Shown one piece after another: positions 33,968-43,097 of a DNA stretch of 64,000 nucleotides; the stretch's first letter is position 1; every line of letters starts with the position of its first letter. A program made the translations under genes and the position numbers. The notes under the pieces are model-generated. The model was not told the origin of the DNA. It saw nothing but the letters and a program-made list of their open reading frames with translations, and made no database searches. The DNA is from Selaginella moellendorffii (Eukaryota > Streptophyta > Lycopodiopsida > Selaginellales > Selaginellaceae). The stretch is from NCBI RefSeq assembly GCF_000143415.4, contig NW_003314269.1, positions 2,659,060 through 2,723,059 on the forward strand. The letters are read 5' to 3'.

Positions 33968-35056
33968 ATGGCAGATGTGGCGAGGGCGCTCCTCCGTGCA
34001 AAGATTCCGCCAGGTCTGTCATTGCTCCATCGCCGCCACTTCTTCCCAGCAGATCGCGGCGCTCCTCGACCGCCGCGGAAGAAGCTAGCCAGCCTCCAAA
34101 AATGCCGGGCAGGGTTTCAGCAACACAGCACCGATGGCGCGCCTCTATCGTCCGCCGCCGCAGCCACAGCCGCCGCAGCAGCAGTAGAGGCCGATTCTAG
34201 CCCCGTGCTCGCGGGATGGAAGCCGCCGCGCTACCTATGGCGCGCGCTCGCCACACTCGTCATCGGCGGCCAGGTGATCCTGCGCACTCTCCAGGGAAGA
34301 ATCCACGTCCGGAACACCGTCCAGCAGCTGGAGGCCGTCGGCCCGGGCTCCCTGGGCGTCAATCTCCTCACCGCCTCCTTCGTGGGGATGGTCTTCACGA
34401 TCCAGTTCGTCCGCGAGTTCGCCAAGCTCGGCCTCACGCGATCCGTGGGTGGCGTCCTCGCACTGGCGCTGGCGCGGGAGCTCTCCCCGGTGGTGACGGC
34501 GGTGATCCTCGCGGGCCGGGTGGGCAGCGCCTTCGCGGCGGAGCTTGGGACGATGCAAGTATCCGAGCAAACCGATACTCTGCGTGTTCTTGGGACTGAT
34601 CCGGTGGACTACCTCATCACTCCCAGGGTCTTGGCGTGCTGCCTAGCGATGCCGTTCCTCACGCTCATGTGTTTCTCGGTGGGGATGGCGGCGAGCGTGC
34701 TCCTGGCCGACTCGGTGTACCGGGTGAGCGCCAACATCATCCTCGACTCCGCCGCGAGAGCCTTGCAGCCGTGGGACATCGTGAGCACCATGATCAAGTC
34801 GTTCGTGTTTGGAGGGATCATTTCGATCGTGAGCTGCGCCTGGGGAGTGACGGTAAGTAAGCTTTGAGAGCTTTGATCGTTCTAAAGCGTGTTCTTGGCG
34901 TGTTCTTTGCAGACTCTGGGTGGCGCTAAAGGTGTTGGAGAGAGCACGACCTCCGCGGTGGTGATCTCGCTGGTTTGCATCTTCATCGCCGATTTCATCC
35001 TCTCGTGGTGCTTCTTCCAAGGCGCTGGGGACGCGCTGAAAGCCGCCATGGGATAG
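33968..35056 (+). CDS. TGD1: TGD1, permease subunit of the plastid lipid importer
   Basis: Two exons (33968-34852, 34913-35056) joined in phase 0, 342 residues. The N-terminus is Arg/Ala-rich, consistent with a transit peptide. The remainder is an MlaE/YrbE-type permease: LLTASFVGMVFTIQF, SVGGVLALALARELSP, VILAGRVGSAFAAELGTM, EQTDTLRVLGTDPVDYL, IIS...GVTTLGGAKGVGESTTSAVV. With TGD2 (substrate binding) and TGD3 (ATPase), TGD1 forms the inner-envelope ABC complex that brings ER-derived lipids into the plastid. The next gene starts only 79 bp after the stop codon. Confidence 0.9.
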
Positions 35057-35135
35057 ATGGTATGATCTTTGGGATTTTGTTCTAGCTAGCTTCCTCTCAA
35101 TCGAGAAGACGTGGAAACTCTCTAGAACTGATGCC

Positions 35136-37127
35136 ATGCTTGGCCTCCTGGACGAGGACTGTGCCATGGCGCGCATCTCTGGCGTCTTGGACGAGATGGA
35201 GCGCGCCAAGAGCCAGGCGGCGCCGTCAACGTACGCGGCGGTGCTGCGGCGCTGCGCCGACGATCGCGCGCTCGAGCAGGGGCAGCGCATCCACGATCAC
35301 ATCCGCAAGTTCCACGGATTGAGCCAGGACCGGTTCCTGGCCAATTGCCTGGCCGATATGTATGGCAAATGCGGCCGCCCCGACGAGTCCAGGAAGATCT
35401 TCGACGCCATCGCGGACAAGAACGTCTTCTCCTGGACGATCCTCATCGCCGCCTTCTCCGAGAGCGTGGATCGCCGCTGGGAGGCCCTCCATCTCCTGCG
35501 CTTCATGGATCAGTCCGGCGTAGCGCCCAACGCCGCTACGTTCGTGAGCGTCCTCGTCGCGTGCTCGGAGCTGCGATGCCTCGACGCGGTAATTGCGCTT
35601 CACGCGAGAATCGCGTCGCTGGGGCTGGATCTGGAGATCGTCGTTGGAACTGCGCTAGTGAATGCATATGGGAAGTGTGGTAGCGTCGATCGAGCTAAAA
35701 ACGCCTTCGCAAAGATGCCGATCAAGAACAGCATTTGCTGGACCGCAGTCATCACTGCAAATGCCCAGAACGGGCATTTTGGTCCTGCGATGGAGCTGTA
35801 CGAGAGAATGGTGCTCGAGGGTCTCAAGCCCGACCGCGTCACCTTTGTGAGCGCGCTGGACGCGTGCGCGAGCTCGCCGCGATCGCCACCACCGCGGTAC
35901 CGCGCCGTGGTGGCGCAGAGGATCGCCAGCCTCGCCGCCGCCGTCGCAGCCAGTGGCCATGGATCCAGCCCCATCGTCGCCGCCGCGCTGCTCAACATGT
36001 ATGGCAAGCTGGGCGAGCTCGATCGCGCGCGCGAGATCTTCCATTCACTGCCCGAGAGGAATGCCGTGATGTGGAACGTGATGATCGCGGCGAGCAGCCA
36101 GGCGGGAGCGATCCACGAAGCGCTTGGCTTCTTCTGGGCAATGAATCTGGACGGCGCCGCCAGGCCCGACGGCTCTACCTTCACGAGCATCATTAGTGCC
36201 TGTGCCGCTGGCGGTGTGCCGCCGGATCTAGCCGTGCGAATCCATGCCGCGCTGCTATCCTCCGGCGTCACGCTAGACGACCCGCTGCTTACCGCGCTGC
36301 TCGGGCTTTACGCCAAGTGTGGCCGCACAGATGACGCGCGGCGCGTCTTTTCCGAGATCCGGGAGAAGGGCGTCGTGCCGTGGACGGCGCTCGTCTCGGC
36401 CCTGGCCGCGGACGGGCGATCCAGCGACGCTGTGGCGGCGCTCCGCCGGATGGAGCTCGAGGGCGTTCGTCCCAACGAGTATACATTCGTGGCGGCGATC
36501 GAGGCCGCGTCCCAGCTCGGGATCGCTCACGGGCGATCGCTCCACGCGCGGGCCACGTCCGCGGGGCTCGACTCGGATCCTTTCGTCGCCAACACGGTCA
36601 TGGCCATGTACGCGTCGTGCGGCAGCATTGCCGAGGCCCGCGCGGTATTCGACGGCATGGGCCACAGGAGGAACCTGGTGTCGTGGAACTGTATGATCGA
36701 GGCACTGGCGCGGCACGGACACAGTCTGGAATCGCTGGCGCTGTACAGCGAGATGGAGCTTGACGGCGTACCGCCTAGTGCTGCCACGTTCGTCAGCGTG
36801 CTGGCGGCATGCAGCCACGTCGGGGAGGTGGAGCTCGGCTACCACTACTTCGTGGCGTTCCGGCGCGACTATGGGATCCAAGCCGAGGCGGAGCACATTG
36901 GGTGCGTGGTGGATCTCCTGGGCCGCGCGGGATGGCTGGACAGCGCCGAGAGCTTCATCCAGAGCCTCCCAGCGGCGGACCTGTCCAGCTCCTGGGCGGT
37001 ACTGCTGGGCGCTTGCAAGACACACGGCGACGCGACGCGCGGCGCCCGCGTCGCGGGGTGGGCACTTGGGGTTGACGGCCAGGATGCCGCCTCGTATGTG
37101 ACGGTCTCAAACCTTCTTCGCCGGTAG
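35136..37127 (+). CDS. PLS-class PPR protein
   Basis: Intronless, 663 residues. Repeating P, L and S motifs run through the protein: STYAAVLRRCADDRALEQGQ, NCLADMYGKCGRPDESRKIF, NVFSWTILIAAFS..., with the L-type TFVSVLVACSELRCLD and S-type LVNAYGKCGSVDRAKNAF pattern repeated. It ends with an E-like region (YGIQAEAEHIGCVVDLLGRAGWLDSAESFIQSLP, SSWAVLLGACKTHGD) but no E+ or DYW domain. Expected role: organelle RNA binding, for editing (with a DYW partner), splicing or stability. No obvious transit peptide precedes the first motif. Its leader must be very short or overlap the TGD1 3' UTR. Confidence 0.88.
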   Translation: MLGLLDEDCAMARISGVLDEMERAKSQAAPSTYAAVLRRCADDRALEQGQRIHDHIRKFHGLSQDRFLANCLADMYGKCGRPDESRKIFDAIADKNVFSWTILIAAFSESVDRRWEALHLLRFMDQSGVAPNAATFVSVLVACSELRCLDAVIALHARIASLGLDLEIVVGTALVNAYGKCGSVDRAKNAFAKMPIKNSICWTAVITANAQNGHFGPAMELYERMVLEGLKPDRVTFVSALDACASSPRSPPPRYRAVVAQRIASLAAAVAASGHGSSPIVAAALLNMYGKLGELDRAREIFHSLPERNAVMWNVMIAASSQAGAIHEALGFFWAMNLDGAARPDGSTFTSIISACAAGGVPPDLAVRIHAALLSSGVTLDDPLLTALLGLYAKCGRTDDARRVFSEIREKGVVPWTALVSALAADGRSSDAVAALRRMELEGVRPNEYTFVAAIEAASQLGIAHGRSLHARATSAGLDSDPFVANTVMAMYASCGSIAEARAVFDGMGHRRNLVSWNCMIEALARHGHSLESLALYSEMELDGVPPSAATFVSVLAACSHVGEVELGYHYFVAFRRDYGIQAEAEHIGCVVDLLGRAGWLDSAESFIQSLPAADLSSSWAVLLGACKTHGDATRGARVAGWALGVDGQDAASYVTVSNLLRR

Positions 37128-37407
37128 CCGTTGATCGTTGACATTTGTTGACCAAGGGAATTTTGAAATGAGCGGTAGGGATTAACTTGGCCGCCATTGC
37201 CAAGTGTACATCTTCCCTGTTTAGAAAGATAGGCTCTGACCTCGGATCTTTCCGAGTATAGATTTCATGTCAATAATGCGCTGCTCGTCCACACTCCTCC
37301 TACGTATCTCTTCGTATCTTCTCCCAAACTAGGCCATTTTCGGTACATATCGATAAACATCTATCCTAGGGTTTCTAGCGATCGGTGATCGATCAATTCG
37401 TCACAGC
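37128..37407. promoter_or_regulatory. Upstream region of malate synthase
   Basis: 280 bp. A telo-box in reverse orientation (TAGGGTTT, 37367-37374) lies about 34 bp before the ATG. No gene. Confidence 0.5.
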
Positions 37408-39607
37408 ATGGAGAATGGCTACTCTTCCAAATCGCTTCCGCTGGACGCGCCAGCGGGCATCCGGATCCGCGGGCCTCTCTCGGAGCCCTCCCTCAACCGG
37501 ATCCTCAGCCGCGAGGCGCTCCAGTTCGTGGCGGATTTGGAGCGCGAGTTTCGCCCGCGCGTGAAATTCAACCTGGGATGCCGGCGGGAGGAGCAAGCGC
37601 GCTACGATAGCGGCGAGCTGCCAGGGTTCGATCCAGCCACGCGGGAGCTCCGCGAGGGCGATTGGAGCTGCTCCAAGACGCCGGCCGTGATCGCGGATCG
37701 CCGGGTGGAGATCACTGGCCCCGTGGAGCGCAAGATGATCATCAATGCCCTCAACTCGGGCGCCAAAGTTTTCATGGTGAGCAGCGAAGGATTTCGAGAG
37801 TTTCTTGAGTTTCTTGCGAAGATTTTGGATGTGGAATTTCTAGCTCTTGCAAGATTTTGGATCGAATTGTCTAGTGAGAATTTCTTGTTTCTTGGCAGGC
37901 CGATTTCGAGGATTCCCTCTCTCCAACCTGGGACAACATCGTGCGCGGCCAGAAGAATCTCTGCGACGCTGTGAATCGATCCATCTCCTTCGAGGACAAG
38001 GCCAGGAACAAGCACTACAAGCTCAATGACAAGACCGCGGTGCTCTTCGTCCGCCCCCGCGGCTGGCACCTCCAGGAAGCCCACATCGAGATCGATGGCG
38101 AGCCCGCCACTGGCGCGCTCATCGATTTCGGCCTCTACTACTTCCACAATCACTCCTCCTTCCGATCCAAGCACGACGGCTATGGCCCCTTCTTCTACCT
38201 CCCAAAGATGCAGCACTCGCGCGAGGCCGCGGTGTGGAACGCCGTGTTTGATCGAGCCGAGGAGAGGATGGCCGCGCCGCGGGGTAGCATCCGCGCGACG
38301 GTGCTGATCGAGACGCTGCCGGCGGTGTTTCAGATGCACGAGATCCTGTACGAGCTGCGCGAGCACTCGGCCGGATTGAATTGCGGGCGCTGGGACTACA
38401 TCTTTAGCTTCGTCAAGACGGTGCGCGCTCACCCCGATCGACTGCTGCCCGATCGCTTCCAGGTGGGGATGACCCAGCACTTCCTCAAGAGCTACACGGA
38501 GCTGCTCATCCAGACGTGCCATCGCCGCGGTGTCCACGCCATGGGAGGAATGGTAAGCCAAAATTTTCTCTTCTCCTACCATTCCTTCCAGAATTTCTTT
38601 CCCTCCATCGATCTCTCTTGCCTATTTCCTAGATTGTGGTGCTCATCGATCGTGATGCTCCGACATATCTGCCTGTTCATCACGTGATCGCGATCGATCT
38701 ACAGTCCACTTTCTTGCGTGATTCTCCGAAATATCTGCCTATTCTTCCCTGATTGATAACTCCGACCTGATCGCTATCGATCTACAGTCCACTTCCCCGA
38801 AACATCGATCGATCTTGCGTGATTCTCCGAAATATCTGCCTGTTCTTGCCTGATTGATCGTTCTTTCACTCGGATCCACTTCCCCGAAATATTTTCGCTT
38901 GCTGACCGATCTTTCACTTGCCTGCATCGATCGATCGCTTGTCCGATCCGACCGATCAGGCCGCGCAGATCCCCATCCGCGACGATCCCGCCGCCAACGA
39001 CACCGCCTTCGAGCTCGTCCGCGCGGACAAGCTCCGCGAGGTGAAGGCCGGGCACGATGGAACCTGGGCGGCGCATCCCGGACTGATCGAGCTGGTGACC
39101 AAGGTCTTCGACGACAACATGCCGCGCGCCAACCAGCTCCACATCAAGCGCGACGACGTGCGCGTCACGGAGGCCGACCTCCTCCAAATGCCGCGCGGCG
39201 TGAGAACCCTAGAGGGCCTGCGCCACAACACACGTGTCGGCATCCAGTACCTCGCCGCGTGGCTCACGGGGACTGGCTCCGTACCGCTCTACAACCTCAT
39301 GGAGGACGCGGCAACGGCGGAGATTAGCCGGGTCCAGAACTGGCAGTGGATCAAGTACGGCGCCGTGCTGGATGGCGAGATCGTAGCCGTCAGTGTGAGC
39401 AAGGAGCTGTTTGGGCGAGTCGTGGAGGAGGAGATGGGGAGGATCGAGAGAGAGGTGGGGAAGAAGAGGTTTGAGAGTGGGCGATATCGCGAGGCCGCGG
39501 CATTGTTTGCGAGGCAGTGCACCAAGGAGGATCTGGACGACTTCCTCACGCTGGATGCGTATCGACACATTGTCAAGTTTGTGCCAGCGCTCCAGGCGCG
39601 TTTGTAG
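37408..39607 (+). CDS. MLS: Malate synthase (glyoxylate cycle)
   Basis: Three exons (37408-37776, 37899-38552, 38960-39607), both introns in phase 0, about 556 residues. The sequence carries [59 protein letters not shown]-type and [19 protein letters not shown] blocks, [12 protein letters not shown] and the C-terminal catalytic part [20 protein letters not shown]. The enzyme condenses glyoxylate and acetyl-CoA to malate in glyoxysomes or peroxisomes during lipid use. The C-terminus is ARL, a variant of the SRL/SKL peroxisomal signal usual in plant enzymes. Intron 2 is 407 nt, far longer than neighbours, and contains internal repeats. Confidence 0.93.
38655..38857. repeat. Tandem repeats inside malate synthase intron 2
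   Basis: Two long units (about 38685-38757 and 38769-38857) share GATCTACAGTCCACTT, TTGCGTGATTCTCCGAAATATCTGCC and CCTGATTGAT; a partial third (38655-38680) has CTCCGACATATCTGCCTGTTC. They account for much of the intron's unusual length. Confidence 0.7.
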
Positions 39608-39783
39608 AGGGTGACCTTCGAAACTTTGGAATAAGAATAAGCCTCTCTTTCGTATCACTTTTGGAGAACTTGAAAACGTTGTCTCAGATTTTTTTACACT
39701 GGTGGCAGCAACTTTATGATTAATTGTTCTTCGTTTTTCCTGCAAAACTTGCTCTGAAGTACCTCGCAGAGATTTTGATCGGC

Positions 39784-41481
39784 TCAGTGGACCAGGCGCC
39801 TTGCCTTCTTCGAGTCGCCGGGATTGAAACTTACGCCTGGTGGAGGAGTGATTGCCTTTCTCGCCGGGGGTTTGGAGCTGGCGATTGTAGGCGGCGGCGC
39901 TGGAGTTCCCAAGTGAGACGTGTCCGGGATGTCGAGATATGCTTTGAATTTCTTGTTTCGCAGCACTGAAGGAACGAATGAGACGTGAGAGGCGTCAATA
40001 AGTAAAGCGAACAAGCTCTACTTACATGCACCCTGAAGCATCGACCACAGGTTGGACGTCACCCAGTAGCAAAAAAGAGCCTACATGTCAAGAAGCAGAA
40101 AGTAGTAAGAAAATATACCAGGAAAACTGTCGATTACCTTCGGAAACTGCGCAGTGAGAGGCAGAAACAAAACTCCCATTCCTCTCAATATGTTCTTCAT
40201 GGTCTTCTGATTCGGTTGTCCTTGCATTCCGTCGACAGCATTGAGCTACCACAGTCTGCCAGTAAGCGCAAAAACTAGACACACACTACTTCATACCTCC
40301 ACTGTTATCAGGAAAGTGGCAGTAGTAATGAAAGGCAGAATAAATAGTTCGTCCGGAGTTGTCAAGTCCGTGAACCAAAACGCACCACCCTCTTTGAAAG
40401 AATCCATTTTTTCTGCCATCGTGCGCAGCTGTTAAGATCCATCACCACCACAGTTGCTTGCAATTAACAAAGATTGGGACTACGCACCCCAAAAAAGAAG
40501 CACATGAAGATAGGTCCTTGAAGCAGCGCGCCGATAAGAGGAGTAAAAGGATCAGTTTTGTGTCTGTAAGAAAATGTAAGCCGCTGTGTCTCGAAAACAA
40601 GAAGACTAAAAAGACACACTTTGCAAAGAGCTCAGCCATTTTCCTCTTGTTCTCGGCCAAAGCGACAGGATCATAGTTCTGATACAAGCAACAAAAGTTG
40701 GAAACTTGGAGATAGATAATGTGTGCATACTTACAGCTTGTTCCATATCAACTTTGATCTTCTCGAGATCTGGTCTCAACAGCTAGGAGGAAAAACAAAG
40801 TCTCAAGACCACAGAAAACTCAAGAGAACTTACCGCAAACCTTGCCGTAGATTTCACTTGATAGATAACGAGTGGAAGAACCATAGTACGAACGGCGACC
40901 GTCGTGAGAGCTATGGACAACCACCTCACAAGGAAAAAAACCAAAGAAGAGAGAATCTTAGAGCTTGAAAACCAAAGGAACTCAAGAATTTCTTACCAAG
41001 GAAGACCTGTAACAACGTGAGTCGCGTATATAACGTACTGCACTGCCGCTGTCCAGGGGAAAGACTCGGACACCGCCAAAACGATCTCTTTGCTAAGATC
41101 GTAAGTGGCACCAGCGGCACCGGACACGATTTCCTGCGCGGCATCCGCCAGCGTCTCTGGAAATCGAATGCTCTCCGCCGCACTCTCACTCATCGAGCTA
41201 CAAAATCGAACGGAATGGCCGCCGCCAAGGCCAGCAGCAGGAACAGCCTTGCCCAGACTCCTGGAATTCCCAAACATCGCGATGCTCCTGGCATCCAGCG
41301 GGAAATGGCCCTGATCCCGCCGCGATGATTCATCCCTGTGCGCGGCGAAGTGATAATCCGCCTTCGCGAATTCGTGAAACCTGGACCAGGATCGTTGCCC
41401 GGAAGAATGTGATGTGTGGCAATCGGCGAAGAGACTGGAAGCTCCCCCTCCGAGCTTCCGGAGAGCTCGTCGCGCGGCCAT
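39784..41481 (-). CDS. OXA1: OXA1/YidC/Alb3-family mitochondrial insertase
   Basis: About eight short exons; exon 1 (41481-40997) starts at the ATG 41481 (an upstream GTG is not used). The leader is Arg/Ser-rich with no acidic residues for 20 positions, fitting a mitochondrial presequence. The spliced body has the family order: ESFPWTAAVQYVIYATHVVTGLPWWLSIALTTVAVRTMVLPLVI, a hydrophilic loop (LRPDLEKIKVDM), GALLQGPIFMCFFFGLRTMAE, GAFWFTDLTTPD, LPFITTATFLITVELNAVDG, LPLTAQFPKALFCYWVTSNLWSMLQG. A short basic/Pro-rich tail ends KKARRLVH. It inserts proteins into the inner membrane. Head-to-head with sideroflexin, with 97 bp between the two ATGs. Confidence 0.9.
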
Positions 41482-41578
41482 TGCCACACCCTAACCCTAA
41501 GCTAAAACCCTGTCCGACGTGGCAGAAAAGCCCTGCTTTTAGGGTTCTTCGTCACGCTTCTCTCTCTCGTCGGCGGCG
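41482..41578. promoter_or_regulatory. Shared bidirectional promoter, OXA1 / sideroflexin
   Basis: Only 97 bp separate the two start codons. It contains telo-box-type motifs in both directions (AACCCTAA at 41493-41500; TTAGGGTT near 41539-41546), a further AAACCCTG (about 41505-41512) and ACGTGG (41518-41523). Both leaders and core promoters must lie in, or overlap, this interval. Confidence 0.7.
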
Positions 41579-42995
41579 ATGGACGAGAGCTCCTACTGGT
41601 CGCGCGTCCAGCGGATTTTCAACATGATGGACATCCGCACGGCGTTCGTGACGAGCGCGCAGGTAGACGCTGCTCTCGATCTCCTCGAGCAGCACGAGCA
41701 TGGCGGCGAAATATCGGCGGAGAAGCTCGATAGGGCGCGCAAGATCAAGGAGGCCGTCATTCATCCCGACACCGGCGAGAAGATCTTCCTCCCGCTGCGC
41801 CTCTCGTTCATCATCCCTTGCAATCTCGTCCTCGACACCCTGATGCTGTCCGCGCGGGGATTCTCGCAGAACGTTGGGGCGCAGTGGCTCAATCAAACGT
41901 ACAACTGCCTCCACTACTACGCGAATAGGAACGCCTCGAATGCCGAGAGCATGGAGAAGATCTTCCAGGCGTACCTGGGCGCTACCGCCAGCTCTGTTGG
42001 CGCCGCCGTTGGCCTCAATGCGCTGCTCGATCGAGCTCCCCAGGGCAGACCATGGTGAGTCCTTCGTCCATCTTCTTTTCTATCTTTCCTTCCTTGAGGA
42101 TCGATCTTATAGATACTTTCGGCCTCAAAGCTCTTTCTGGATCGAGCTCCCTGGTACGCTGGTTTTCTTTTTTCTTTTCTTCTTCGTTCTTCTTTCCTCG
42201 CTTTGTTCATTGCTAGAACTGCGAGATTTTCATGCTTAGCAAGTCCTTTCCTCCGAGAAGCGTCATTCTTGTTGTCGGCTTCTTCTTTTTTGTCCGCATA
42301 GTTTATTGTTTGTCTTGAACTCTTGGTTTGTTTATGATCTTGTCACGAGTTACAAGGCTCAAAGAATCGTCAAGAGGTTTGCGAGTTCCAAAATCGTTCG
42401 TTCTAACTTTCCCTCTTTTCAGGACGCGGTTAGCTCGAAAGCTTATCCCCTTTTGTGCAGTGGCAGCGGCCGATGTGCTCAACCTGGGAATCACTCGCAG
42501 GGACGAGTTCCTCCAGGGGATCAAAGTCTACGATGAGAAGGGCGAGGAAGTCGGGGAGAGCCGACGAGCTGGAGCCATGGCAGTCAGTGCTTGCATACTC
42601 GCCCGTGTCAGTGCCGCTACTCCAGTTCTCCTCCTCCCACCTCTTGTGATGCACAGGTACTGTAACTTCTCCTTTTTAGCTTGGCTTGCTCGATGGATTC
42701 ATGGCTTCTGCTGCTGCTAGATCGTTGATCGCTTCGTGAGAAATTAGTTATCTTCCTCTCAAGATCGATCAAACTAAAGCTTTTTCACTGCAGATTGGAG
42801 AGAACGAGATTCTTTTTGCGGCACTCGTATCTCAAGACGCCGGCACTGATGGGTATGATCGCATTGTCGATCCAAGCGGGGGTTCCTCTCTCGTTTGGAA
42901 TTTTCAAGCAAAAAGCCTCGGTGGATGTGGCGAGCCTGGAGCCATCGCTCTGGAACTGCAGAGTCTCCGAAGTGTACTATAACAAAGGCCTCTGA
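41579..42995 (+). CDS. SFXN: Sideroflexin-like mitochondrial carrier
   Basis: Three exons: the first from 41579 to about 42055, the second from 42422 (after TTTTCAG) to about 42657, the third to 42995. The product is about 310 residues, normal for sideroflexins. Diagnostic blocks: HPDTGEKIFLPLRLSFIIPCN, WLNQTYNCLHYYANRNAS, AYLGATASSVGAAVGLN, PFCAVAAADVLNLGITRRDEF, GITR-type and GAMAVSACILARVSAATPVLLLPP, LMGMIALSIQAGVPLSFGIF. Animal SFXN1 transports serine across the inner mitochondrial membrane, and fungi have FSF1. As far as I recall, flowering plants lack a clear member. Multiple membrane segments are evident; substrate in this organism is unknown. Confidence 0.88.
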
Positions 42996-43097
42996 TTTAA
43001 AACAAGAAGCATATTCTCGCCTGAGGTTTAGGGTTTAAGGGTTATTCTAGGGCTTTGGAGCTCGAGGAATGGGGGACTAGGGGCTCGCGGCGGGAGA

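Noticed and set aside
36273-37025. 250-codon open frame antisense to the PPR gene
   Set aside because: Low-complexity Arg/Val/Glu composition typical of the complement of a GC-rich repeat protein; the PPR motifs on the plus strand explain the sequence.
37602-38582. 326-codon minus-strand open frame over malate synthase
   Set aside because: It spans an intron and two exons of a well-supported enzyme gene on the other strand; shadow frame.
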